Assembly: GCF_051020985.1 (NCBI RefSeq) | Contig: NC_135003.1 | Span: 12,145,501 to 12,209,500, forward strand | Source: Nomia melanderi | Lineage: Eukaryota > Arthropoda > Insecta > Hymenoptera > Halictidae | Length of the DNA: 64,000 nucleotides | Reading direction: 5' to 3' | Shown here: piece after piece, positions 47,901 through 59,545 of the stretch | Layout of the letters: each line of letters starts with the position of its first letter | How positions within the stretch are numbered: position 1 is the stretch's first letter | Position numbers and translations under genes: made by a program | The notes under the pieces: model-generated | The model's database searches: none | Told to the model about the DNA's origin: nothing | What the model saw: only the letters and a program-made list of their open reading frames with translations

Positions 47901-50900
47901 AGTAACACACCATTGAAAAGAACATTGGCCGATCGATGCTGGGCAGTCAAGAACACGGAGCCTTACCGGGTTTTAATTAAAAAAGAATTACGATCCCGCA
48001 ACATTAAGGGCGCACAATGCCTACAAGCGGCCACGTTTTCGCACGGTTTAATGCCACGTCCGCGATGCATTGCTCCTAGTTATTAGACGCCGGCACGTGC
48101 GCCCGGTATGCATAAATGCATCAGCCCGGGAAGTTCCGCCGGAATCGTCTGCGTCCGTTGCTCAAAACGATTTTACGCACGAATCGCTATGACGGTATCC
48201 ATAGATCGCGGAGAAGTTTAAGCATGCTTGCAAAATTTTGAATATTTGAAATCAAGGGAACGCGATATTTGAATTCTGTATCCTTTACCCGAAGGGATAT
48301 GAATAAATCGAGAACACAGTGTATGTGACCAAGTAAATTGTACAAATCTCCAGGATTTCAGATATGAAAATTTCCTTCGAATTTACCAGATCATACTTGA
48401 TAAACGGACCGGTACACAAGTCTCCGTAAAGTATCGAAAAGCCTCGATCCAAATGATACTTAAACGTTCGAGAACGTTCTGGACCGGGCGTGTGCGTATC
48501 AATAAAATTCGCTGTCGTCGGCCCTCTTCATTATACTTGCTGATTTTCATATATTCGCCGGTTACGATACATCTCCGGAGCTGTCGTGGAAACCTGTCAG
48601 GCCCGGGAACGAACGACAATAATCGCGGGGGTGGTTCCCGGGGATCTTTGCGGTTGACGTCGGTGAATCGCGCGGTGCCGGGGATCGATCGTCTTTCCCC
48701 GAAGCAACAGTTCGACACGTAATCGCCGGATCGAGGACGCGGAACGCGGCGGATTCGACGGGTGACGATCGAAGGGTTGGCGGAACGGACGTGGAACGGT
48801 GCGCGTTAAGTCGGCCGGGTTAGTTGAGTGTCGGAGAAAGCCGGGTCGAGGGGTTGGAGGCGATAAAGTTGCGCGCGGCACCCGACATTTCCGGCTCGTT
48901 TCGGGCCGGTCGTGAAGTGAGCGGGGTAAAAGCGTCGGCATTACGGATCGAGGGGCCGAAAGGCGATCAAAAAAGCTCGGGCGTGATAATGGCGGCTGCC
49001 GAGCGAGTGGCTCGCGGCTGGCTGGCTGGCTAGGCCAGAACCGATGGAAAAAGCACCCGAACCTTTAGCTGAGTACAGCTGACGGTGTGCGGCGAATGTG
49101 TGTGCGCCGAGTTGCTTGCACGCGGGCTATTGCTTTCGAGCAGTTCGTTTCGGACTTCGTGGCGTTGCGCGCCGATGTGCAGCATTGTTTCGGGGGCGGC
49201 TCATCGTCAAGAGCCGGCTCTCGTTAAATCGCCAAGAACTTTGCTCGTCGGGTCGGCTCGAGATCGATACACGCCCGCGACCGTAGCTACCGTTTCGGTA
49301 ACATATGTAGCCGACTGACGAAAGTTCGGAACTTTTGACCCGACGCCGCGCCGGAGCGACGGGCATTGTACTAACCGGCGCACACACGTTTCCAACCCCG
49401 ATCTCAGTCTTGTTTATCTCTCTCTCTCTCTCTTTCTCTCTCCCTCGTTCTCCCTGTGCTCCCTTATTTCGTGTACCATTGTACGCGCGCAGATTTTACG
49501 CGTACGAACACAGGCGGCCGGTTTAAAGGGGTAGAAGCCACGGGGGTGGCATTACCGTTCCGCTCGTGCCGCACGGTATCGCGTAACGCGCCGCCTGTGT
49601 TTTGAAAAGGGTAATGCAATTCATAACGGGGCGTCGCGATGCATTCTCCTCGCCCTTGCCGACGCACCGGCGAAAATAACAACGCTTACGACCGTTAATA
49701 ATCATAAAAATGCTAATGTTAATGACGCTGCAGGCGGCGCGGCGGGGGGGTTACATATTAACGGGGAACAGTCGGCCGACCAGCGACAGGGCAGCAATAA
49801 TAAGAATAATGAAAACAACGTCGACGGTAATGAGAACGATAATAGGATGGGAAGCAGGAGGCGATGCGGACAGTATTGCAGTCGCGAGAGCGGCGCGCGG
49901 CCGGAATCCCGTTAAATTGCTTAACGAGATCAGCCGGGCTTCCTCTCGCACGCTGGTATGACTGGTAGCTTGAAAAATCGCGTACAAAACGTCACGTGCC
50001 TTTTTATTCTACCGTGTTACCCGATATACATTTCGCGGGTCGACCATCCGTGCGCGCTGCGTCTCGCGAAAAGAAACGCCGTCGATATCGATTAAACAAA
50101 CACCCTCCATCGAGAAGAACCGAAACGCCGCATTGTTCGCTCGTTTGCTTCGCTTTCGTTTTATTTCGCAGCGAACCCGATACCTCCGCGTTTCTCTCGT
50201 CCCCTTTCCCCTCCGCTCACCGCTGTGCTAAAAAAACGAGCAACCGACGAACCTCCGCGGACGAAAAATGCATACAGACTGTTTTTCGAATCGCGGTCGC
50301 CACTCGAAAAATCCCTTCCGTCGGATATCATTCCGCTTCTCAGCGGGAATAAATTCTATCCGGCGGCGGAAGTGGATCGTTTCCGCGAGCGTCGTTACCC
50401 CCTTCGCCCCTCGTAAAGTCGGCATAACCAGGAGAGCCCGCCGCGCTTTTCCCCCGTTCCTTTTTCCCTCTGCGCGTCGTGGGATCCCGGGGACCCTTAC
50501 GAAAACATTTTTCCATCCGATGGGAAGCGTCAGCAACCGGGGCGGAATGGGGGAGAGCGGTCCGCGGACGCAGCACAGTTCCGCGGTGTCTACGATCGCG
50601 AGATAACATTCCGTAACGAGGAACGGGGTTGTAATAAAAGACCGAGGGTGGAGAGAAGGGCGGGTAGCAATACACGGGGCCGTACTTGCGAGTACAAACG
50701 GACTCTTCCGCGGGAGATACGTAATTTTATCGATCTCCTCTCCTCGTTGCTTCGTTTCCGCACGTACGCGCGACTCTCTCTCGGCGATCCCGTGACCCCG
50801 GCGACGGCGTCGCGCCCGAACGGCGAAAGGGATGCGTTCCTCCGCGAACTCGCGGAGAAAGACGGCTGAAGGAGGAAAGGCGAAAAAAATGATGGGAACG

Positions 50901-52206
50901 AAGAAGAAAAAGTAATTCTATTGATCCGCATATTCCGGCCGTGTGCTCTGTTTCACCGACGGATAAATCTAGCATTTAACCCCCGCGTATACCAGCGCAG
51001 CGCGTATCTACAGGTGGAGGCGCTTGCGCGCTGGCTGACAGCGTTTCGCAGATGTCACTCACACCTGGCTGACTTAGGGTATGCGGCTGTCTCTACGTAT
51101 TCAACCGGCGCGTGCTGCACTTGCAGCCACCAGGACCGAGGGTATTCTTCAATTCACCCTTCCCCGTCCTCATCCCTTTCACTCGCACCCATCCCTCCCG
51201 CCCTCGGCCGACCGCTCGCCCGTCATCCTGCCACGTTTTTGACGCTCGTGGCCTCATTTACGCATCTTTTGGTACCGGGGCTCTGTTAATAGGACCGTCT
51301 GTGATGATTGCACGACCAGGCCCAAGGCTTTTATCTCCGACGGTTATTAACCACCGGGTACGAGGGATGTCTCGCTTTTCATCGGAACGAGACTATTTCG
51401 AGAATTGTTCTCCGGCCTCGCCGTTGCCGGTGTCACGTTTGTTGACATCCGATTGAAAGTTAGGTTGGGCTAGGTCAGTTGTCCCCGGTCCGAGTTAACC
51501 ACGCGCGATTAGTATGCTGCACGCACGTGTTTGGCCACCGTGCGGTGGATCGTTTGAACGGGCAACCGGCGGAATGATGTAAATACTGAACATCAGATCG
51601 GAATAACGTTACCCGAGCTTAAGTCAATTACATTAGAGGGACTCGACGTCGTCGCGGAAACCAATACCCAAATGGAAAAGAATCCCTCGCGAGACAGGCG
51701 GAGCGGGCAAACATCAATCTTGCTAAGTATAAATCATTCTACTCACTCTGACGGGGTTGGTTGTAGCGAGGCTGACCTTTCGCAGTAGTAATCTTCACAG
51801 GCACGACCACGGTCCCGCGACGTCACTCTCCACCTGTTTTCAGTGATACCGGGCCCCCTTGCGCATTTTCGCATCGGTACGATTTCTGCGATCCGACGTG
51901 TCCTCTCGGCGGGCGATCAGGGTTGTTTCGTTCGCGTTGTCTGTCAAGCAACCGGTAAACGTTCTACCTACGCAATGGTCGGGGATCTCATGTTTTCGTG
52001 GTGTTTCGTGCTGCCGATCCCGCGGATCATCGTTTCATTGCCCGGATCGATGATCGAACGGCGGTGGTTGACGGGGTGTCGGTGTAATTGGAATTAGTGC
52101 GACGTCGAGCGCGTGTGTTGTTATGTACGCGCGTGCTGTCCGTGGCGAGTATTGTGTGTCCGGGTGAAACCTACCGACCACGGTGATAGCTTGGGGTGTA
52201 CTGAGC
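44924..52206. other. GC- and CpG-rich block, no complete gene seen
   Basis: From about 45.0 kb, and most strongly 48.6-52.3 kb, the sequence is markedly richer in G, C and CpG than the rest of the window, with open frames on both strands that overlap each other and lack domains. Such composition fits a promoter or 5' region of a broadly expressed gene. A (CT)n run lies at 49417-49445, and an inverted repeat (CCTCTCGGA / TCCGAGAGG) at about 46912-46950. Confidence 0.45.
49417..49445. repeat. (CT)n microsatellite
   Basis: TC-dinucleotide run with one TTTC interruption in the GC-rich block. Confidence 0.85.
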
Positions 52207-52354
52207 ATGAGGAGAGGGTTGGCGAACGACGTGAAGCCCGAGTACAACCTAACCCGGCGGAACGGCCAGTGGCGCAGCGTGCGCCCCTCGACGCGGCTGC
52301 GCAACCCCGCGCAGTCTCCGCTCAAACTTTTCAGGCGATTTAAGCAATTAGGAA
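52207..52354 (+). CDS. Possible first coding exon of an unidentified gene
   Basis: ATG at 52207 opens MRRGLANDVKPEYNLTRRNG and continues QWRSVRPSTRLRNPAQSPLK. Nearly every codon in the first 40 ends in G or C, while first and second positions are more mixed, which is a coding signature and not just high GC. This bias stops at about 52333. A possible donor GTAAAA stands at 52355 (49 codons plus one base). The frame stays open to 52809 without the bias, so a longer single-exon reading of about 200 residues is possible but less likely. The sequence lies at the edge of the CpG-rich block, as expected for a 5' exon; its further exons would be outside the window or beyond the downstream lectin. No family was recognised. 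The 5' end and the donor are both uncertain. Confidence 0.33.
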
Positions 52355-54164
52355 GTAAAACGGAAACCGGATTAACTAATGTGTTCGATTCCGATCGGAT
52401 AGCCGTTACTTCCGACCGGAGGAATACTCTCCACGGTCCGGCGTCCATGAGACTCCCCCACGGACCGCCTTCTTACCGGGATTTACCCGAGGGGGATGAA
52501 CGGTCTGCGGTCACCGGTTTCGAACTTTCACGGAGTTTTAACACCGTGTCCCGGGGATGTCGGTGGATATCCGTGGCCTGGGGTTTGTTAACGTCTGAAT
52601 CAATTAGCCGCAATGAAACGATCGGCTGTTCCGTTTTACCAGTTCCGGGGAACGGGGAATGGAAACGAAGTAAAAGGATTATGCGGTTTAACGTCGGACT
52701 CGATTCCAATTATTTAGGGCACGGGCATGCGGAGTCGGTGGCTTGTTTGAGAGATAGACGAATTTCAGATGTAATCGAATCGTTTTACTTGAATGATTTA
52801 GCGGAATGAATTGTCGTTTTGAAGCGTTTCATTTGGGCGTCTGATTTGGAATATGTTAAAAGAAATGTATGTAGAGTGTTAGAACTTTATTCACGTAGTG
52901 GAGAATTGATTTGGATTTTAGAAGATTAGAAGATTCTTTATGGAGAAAGTTTGTTATACCTTATATCTGCCGCGGCATTATTGTTTTGACGAATGTAGAT
53001 TGAATTGTGTTTTAGAAGTCATTTCAGTAGTATGGGTGTGTGATTCTGCAATGAAGAAGTAATTTCTGTTATCATTTATCAGAGAATCCATGATCAGTCT
53101 GTGTCGATAATTCAGGTCTTGTTTTTATGTACCAACGCTAATACGATTAAGCGTCAGTAATGAATGATGATGGTGTGATGTATTAATAATTAATGAATTA
53201 TATAATTGTTTTGTTATTGGAAGAGTACATTAAATGATAGTTTATACAGAATCATTTATATGTTATCTCATGAGTTGAATCCATTATTAGTATAATTATT
53301 GTTATATTAAATACATCCTGCTGTTCTAGAATGAATATCTCGAATTCGTTAATAGCTTATCCACAACTAACTTAAATTATTTGATTCGAAAAGTTGACAT
53401 AACCGATGATCGATAAGACATGAACACATGTCCATCGTAAAATGTATTTTTACCTTTTGGTGGATATAGATTTAAATTATCGATGAGATATAAAAATAAT
53501 ATCCAAATTTTCCTGACTTCAGAATTTCCGTCTTAATCTTTTCAACTGCCACGAATTTTTGGAACTCTATCAATACCGACAAGGTAACGGTTGCTATTTC
53601 ACGTCCACAAGACGAGATGGAGCTCACGAATTTGGAACGATTGAAATTCCAAATTTGTACCTTGTTAGAATTTGCACGTCATTAAAACATGGCAAGTTCA
53701 AGTCAAGCCTGTCAGTTTTCATTAACATAACTCTGGAATGACTTGTACACATGCGACTTGCGTCCTTCATGCTATAAACGAACCATTGATTTTATTCGAC
53801 GCTATTAAATTTTCAATCGCAAATTAAAAAATACATATATTTCTTATCTTTGAATTTTACGACCGAAAGGAATTAGTTCCTATATCTGACCGATTGAGAA
53901 TATCCATCAACCGACACCAATAAGGAACGCCGACATTCGGGCAATCAATTGTCAAAAGAATTTGATTCGAAGATGAACCATTTTGGGCGGGTCTTTCGAG
54001 CTTTGCCATTCAAATATTGCTGGCAGATTTCTGCCGTCTGATCGGCGGATAGTAAGGGCGTGACAGTGTTCAGTTCCGATCGTAGTTGAGTATTGGCTCT
54101 GTTAAATGAAACTTCACCAGAGACGAAAGAATTTTAGAACAAACTAGAAGTCACTGCTGCAGCG
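52355..54164. other. Transition from GC-rich to AT-rich DNA, no gene seen
   Basis: The GC-rich block ends near 52.8 kb. The following 1.3 kb is strongly AT-rich, with only short chance frames. Confidence 0.5.
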
Positions 54165-54171
54165 TATAAAT
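54165..54171 (+). promoter_or_regulatory. Possible TATA box of the downstream lectin
   Basis: TATAAAT lies 42 bases before the ATG at 54207. It would give a leader of only about 10-15 bases, and no initiator TCAGT stands at the right distance. A TCAGT at 54070-54074 without a TATA is the alternative start. Confidence 0.35.
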
Positions 54172-54206
54172 CTTTCACTGACTGTCTAACAAGAGAAATC
54201 TAAGAA

Positions 54207-55168
54207 ATGTCTGGGACCAATTCTGTAGCCAAATGGATCATTTTAATAATTTACCCATCGATAATCTGTGCCGGACCACGCAACATGAATATCCGTTACC
54301 CGCCGACAGCTGACGTGGATGTTCTTGAAGATGTAACAAATGAAATCAAACACTACATTTGCTCGCAGAATGACACCGCGTCTACTTGCCACTGTCCCGA
54401 ACATGACCAAAATCACGATCCATGCGCCGGGCGTGAACCCTGCAGCCGCCAAGAAGAAAGTGACAGTGTACTACTGCAAAAACTGCTTCTGAAGAACGAT
54501 CTCAAATTGAGTAAACCGGAATTACGTGATGACTACGTATACACACCCGACATTGGTTTGCATAAACTCCACACGAGATCGGTAACTTGGAACGCCGCGC
54601 GAATAATCTGCAAAGAAGAGGGTGGACATCTGGCTATTATTAACTCGAAAGCTGAAGCACGCGTAAGTTCCAGCCACGTTCTATCATCTTCATAAATTAT
54701 AAATTCCAAGAATTTACCGAATATTATTATAATTTTAAATCTTCCCAATTGGATTGAAATAATATTACTTTGCTGTCAGTATTTACTTTTGGCGGTAAAC
54801 GTAAAGTAAAGATAAATTATTAGCTGAGCAAAATTGCAATGATCAGCGGAGACCATAACTTCCATTCGTTTTTATAGGTTTTATCGGAAATCTTCCATAA
54901 AGCGGGTCCCGTGAAAGGTGCTCCGAACAATGACGAAGCATTCATCGGCATACACGATTATTACTCGGAGGGTGACTGGGTCACTGTTCTCGACGAATCG
55001 CTCGCAAAGACAGGATTCACCAAATGGAGCGACAAGTGGGGCGGACAACCGGACAATGCTGGAACTCAAAATTGTGGCGCTTTCCTTGCAGAAGGCACGC
55101 TCGACGACGTATCTTGCGATTCAACTTTCCCGTTCTTCTGCGAAATACCCATCGAGAATGCTGTCTAA
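54207..55168 (+). CDS. C-type lectin, hemolymph LPS-binding-protein-like, with Cys-rich N-terminal extension (two exons)
   Basis: Exons 54207-54662 and 54878-55168 (GTAAGT donor, TTTTTATAG acceptor, phase 0) encode 248 residues. Residues 1 to about 21 are a signal peptide (VAKWIILIIYPSIICAG). Residues 22-107 form an extension with a tight cysteine group at 52, 61, 63, 73 and 79 and a Leu-rich stretch SVLLQKLLLKNDLKL (87-101) that could form a short coiled coil for oligomerisation. The lectin domain (about 108-248) has DYVYTPDIGLHKLHTRSVTW, C135, GGHLAIINS, FIGIHD, W202, GGQPDN (QPD 209-211) and cysteines 218, 232 and 240. QPD predicts galactose-type binding; family members bind bacterial LPS in hemolymph. 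Exon 2 is 291 nt, as in the other intact copy. ATTAAA at 55348-55353 and AATAAA at 55650-55655 are candidate 3' ends. It stands alone, 44 kb from the rest of the lectin cluster. Confidence 0.92.
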
Positions 55169-55649
55169 TTGCTGCTAGTTTTTCCTCGACAGCATGATTA
55201 TAGGTTAAAAGAAGTTTCTTATGTATTACGACGAAATTTAATTGAGAAAGATATAGAGAAGTCGCGGAAATTTCATTTTCACTTGTTACTAAAATAAGAT
55301 GAATTTCACAAGTAGATTTGAAGTTTGTAATTGGAAAAGTGCCAATAATTAAATGTTGGCGACGATGAAGAAATTTAATATTAAGAAACTGGCATAAATA
55401 CGTAAAAAATGTTCTACATATATATATATATAATATAATTGTCTGTACAGAGAAATTTTTTTAAATCTTTACACGTTAACCTATATTACCATTTTCTTAA
55501 GGCTTCATTATATCTTTCATAACAAGTGTATAAAATATAGAAATTTGTTTAATTACCCTACGATTTAACACCAATAATGCTGTATTTATTATATTCCCAT
55601 AAATTCTTAATAATGTCATGTTTTTGTTCTATTAAAACGAAACAAAAGA

Positions 55650-55655
55650 AATAAA
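55650..55655 (+). terminator. Candidate polyadenylation signal of the downstream lectin
   Basis: AATAAA about 480 bases after the stop. An ATTAAA variant nearer the gene (55348-55353) is the alternative. Confidence 0.35.
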
Positions 55656-55779
55656 TTGAAAGATTGATAATGATAATGTGAACGTGTTTATTCCTTGATT
55701 AAATCTATTTATTGCAAATCTGAATTATTTTCTAAATAAAATTTCTCAAAAACCGTTCTAAACATTCCTTAAGATAAAT

Positions 55780-55799
55780 TTATATATATATATATATAT
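55780..55799. repeat. (TA)n microsatellite
   Basis: TA run of about 10 units in AT-rich flank. A shorter TA run lies at about 55421-55435. Confidence 0.8.
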
Positions 55800-56293
55800 T
55801 AAAAACTAATTTGAGAGTTTAATGTGATACTGTGTGAAGCAAAATGGAAAATGGATCAATAAACGCAGTAGTCTCTGTAGTTTCAATTTGAATTGGTTCA
55901 TTGTTTCGCGCCATTTGTGTCCAGGTGGCGCTGCATCCGCGTCAGCCATTAATTTTAAACTGTTCTTCGCAAGCTCACGTCGGGCAGAAGATAGGTGTGA
56001 ATTATCCAAGAAAAATCACGTCATCCTCAGTTATTTTGCTTAAAATCAACCAGTATCAAAGTTCTAAAGTAATAGTGCATCGATTCATCAACTTATAATC
56101 CCGAGGTAACTCCAGATGTTGTCATAATTGCTGTCCAATAATCACCCATCGAAAAGACCAGCCAACATCATTGATTTTCGGTAAGTATCATTTCCCTATC
56201 ATTCAATTCCTTCGAAACTACCGATAGATATTACACAACAACTATTAGAAACCTATACAAACAAAATGTTGCCGATTAATGACAATCATGAAA

Positions 56294-56506
56294 TCAACCC
56301 TTTGCACTCGAGAGGTGACTCCCACTCATCACCTGATTTCACACAGTAAAACTGGAAAATTTGATATTTAATACAATATCTTGTCTAATGCATCAACTTT
56401 AGAAATATTAAAATAAAACAGCTTTGTCTTCTTTAAATATCTTCCTCATCTCATCGGAAGACGTTAAAATTTTTCTAGCGAAAGACTTCGGAGTACAAAG
56501 GGTTAA
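56294..56506. mobile_element. TTAA-type MITE (family E)
   Basis: TCAA then CCCTTTGCACTCGAGAGG at the left; the right end in reverse is TTAA then CCCTTTGTACTCCGAAG (56503-56506). It is 213 bp with an AT-rich non-coding interior. CCCTTTG ends with TTAA targets are characteristic of piggyBac-superfamily MITEs. Confidence 0.8.
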
Positions 56507-59326
56507 GAGGTTACACAGGGAAGACACGGCACACACTTTTTCCATGTTTTTGTTTTATTATCATACGCTTTCGTTGTTATAATTATAATAGAGCAAGATT
56601 ACACAATGGTACTCTACAAGTTAGTCTTCGATAAGAAATAAGGGCGTAAAAGGCTCGTGTACTCCCATTTCCGTGAGAAAATGGAAGACGCGGAGGTGTA
56701 TCGAGCGATTGCTAAATCGGTTAATCGGCAAATACAATGTATGAAATGTACAAAGCAGGCACGACAGCGGCGTCCAGGGGTCTCTCTCTCTCTCATTTAC
56801 CTGCCGTCTTACGACTACGTGTCTTTACGTTTAAGGTTAATAATAATTATGATTCGAACGTTAAACGGGTTGCAGCCGGTCCGCAGCGCGACGCCATCGC
56901 GGTCGTGCCGCCACGGAATCGCGCCGCGACCGTTCAAAGGCGATTTAAGTACTAAGAACTTGTTTTGGCACTTAGATTTTACCATTGCACTAATCAATTC
57001 AAATGGTACCGCTTGTTCTCCGGAAAGAGGGGGACATGCACCGTTCTGTTCCGTGTCTCGGGCGCGCAACGATGTTCGCGTGCAACGAAAGAAAGCCGGT
57101 TCGAATCTCGAGCCAATCGGCGGCAAGCGCGCCGCGCGTGCGCGCGGCATATCGAAGTTCGTTCAAATTTTTCCGTTACGAGCAACGATTCCGATCGAAA
57201 CACTTCACACCGATAATTTCTTTGACCGTTTGTCCTTAGAGGTATATAAATGCGTACTTCAAGTAGAAAATCGTCTTCTCCGATGATCGATCAATGAGGC
57301 CAACGGAATTTTCGTTTCGTATAAAAATTCGTAGCCCGTTTCAAATACGGGTATTCGAAATACGATTAAGAATATCCTTATGGTACGCTTCCGTTTGTAT
57401 TCGCATCTCTGTTAGTGGTGCACGCGTGGTCAATGACTATGCCTAAATTCTATCATAAAAGTTGACTGCGCTACGCTCCCTTTCTACTTTGGCATATCGA
57501 CCGAAACAAAATGTCGTCTGATTTATTGTAGACGCTCGTTCTGGGGCGGTGATGGTTGGGGTGATGGGATAACCGGAAACGAAAGAATGGTGCTCTTTAA
57601 ATTACCACTTTTTACACATCGTCCAACGGAGACTCGCGGAGTCTCCCTTACGCTTTTTCTTTTTCATTAATCTATGTCGACGCTAGAAAATTGGCAGTAT
57701 TTGGATTCACGCAAAATATTTTCGTATCTCTCCCTTTCATTCTCATTTTCACAGTTTCTTTCACTCTTTCTGACTCTTTCTCTCTTTCGCTCTCAGTTTC
57801 TCTCGTTCTCACCCAGTCACTCTCTCTTTCTCTCTCGTTCGAGTAAGGCAATTGTCAGGCTATCGTACGTGAAGTATTGCTTTAGCAAATCACTTTAGCT
57901 TCGTAAAGCGATGCAAAACTGCCAACGTTACGACGCTGTGGTACCCGTTTATAGACGATCTCTTTTTCCCGTGATAAGTTAATAAGAAACAATGATTGAC
58001 GGACGAAATGTGACTCGCTCGATGCATTGTGAGTTGCAGATGAATTTTGCTAATATACGTGTCTAGAAATTAGGAGATACTGCTCGAAATAATTGGACGA
58101 TTGCTCTGGTATTCGAATGAATTTTTGAAATAATCTCCATTCACTTGAAATAAAACTTGCGAGTATATGATTCTGTAGTTGACGTTGTTTATTTCGTAAT
58201 CGTTTTATTCAGTGGTTGATACACAATTCAGTCACTCGAGTTTCAAGAATAATTTAGAAAATTGTACAGTTGTGTCGCATTACGCAGCGTTCTCTACTGA
58301 TCCATCGTGCACAGTCCTACAAAATCACTAGTTACATTACGTTTCCCTTGCAATATCATCAACAACAATTTATTGCATTTTGATTTCTCATGTTACACTT
58401 ATCCGTTTACATCCTATATTAGCTAAGTTGTGACTATCGATCAAACGTTCCGGACTATTCAATTGAACACCACGGTTGACGGTCTCGTGCGCGACGAAAA
58501 TACTCTAATCCTCTGCATCGAGAAAATACCTTAACATTTAAGTTCCAATAAACTTTAGTCTCGAATATAATATTCTAATAAGTATATTCATTGTGCGAGG
58601 GAGAAGGTAGTACACGAATTAATCTATGAGGCACCGTAAATTGAACATTTCGTGAGAATATCATCGTAATCATTATAGGCAGTGTTTCATTTCCCCGATG
58701 TGTCAATTCCTCGAGTTCCCCAAAGAATCCACCGTACCTCCGAATTGTTCCGAGCAGTGCAGACAATCATAATCCTCCGCGAGTCCTACAAAAACGAATC
58801 GAACCACTCGCCAAAAAACGACAATGCAACGATCGCGTTCACACCTCGACGGATACGTTTACCAAAAGCAAAGGTTTCCTGTTTTGCGAATTGCGTTGTC
58901 ACCGGATTCCTGAATGTGCTCTAAACAACTAGAAGTAAGCTAACGAATACTTTCTGTGGAATGGCTGCCATTTATTTATACAATTTATAGCCCGTCTTCC
59001 GCAAGAAAAGGCTCGAGTACATTAACAGCCATAATACTCATCCGCCCCCCTCCTATTATCCATGTGTTATTAAACCTGGACTAATTAGAGTGGAATGGAC
59101 AGCTATTATGATCATCATATGCCTCGGATCTCTTCGCCGACAAAAAACCAGGCTATAACGAACGTTCATCCGCGTAAGCATATAGATGGTCAATGGAAGC
59201 ACGAGCGGTATGATTAACGATACAAACAACCGGAAACGATTTTCGAATAGCGAAAAGACCTGTCGGGTAAAAGAGAAGAACGCGAGCGACGGCGAGCCGT
59301 GCGTCGGTCAAGACATAATGAACGTT
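56507..59326. other. Intergenic, no gene seen
   Basis: It contains a 209-residue open frame (56657-57286) with no domain or coding bias, which I rejected; a C/T-rich simple stretch at about 57725-57840; and AT-rich sequence. It includes the region downstream of the minus-strand gene. Confidence 0.45.
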
Positions 59327-59336
59327 TTTATTTATT
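59327..59336 (-). terminator. Polyadenylation signal of the minus-strand gene
   Basis: AATAAATAAA on the minus strand (TTTATTTATT on plus), about 210 bases after the TAA stop at 59546-59548. Confidence 0.6.
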
Positions 59337-59431
59337 GGTAACTGTTTACAGTGCTCTCTATATGCTTAAGCAGTACACCGTTTTCTCCGTTCGCTATGTA
59401 AACACGTCTACCACGACGCGGCCGTACTGGG

Positions 59432-59455
59432 ATACGATATATATATATATGTATA
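59432..59455. repeat. Short TA-rich microsatellite
   Basis: An ATATATATATATAT run followed by GTATATATC, downstream of the minus-strand gene. Confidence 0.7.
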
Positions 59456-59545
59456 TATCACGGACCAGGTCCGTCCCTGCTAAAGTTCAATCATTCACTG
59501 TACGAGGCGCGCGAGGAACCGCGCGGTCCAACGAGAAAGAAACCG

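Noticed and set aside
57095..57120. GGTTCGAATCTCG, resembling a tRNA B box
   Set aside because: The flanking bases cannot form a T stem, and no acceptor, D or anticodon arms fit.
56657..57286. 209-residue plus-strand open frame
   Set aside because: It has no domain, no coding bias and no splice or promoter context, and overlapping frames are open on the other strand too. It is long by chance in GC-mixed DNA.
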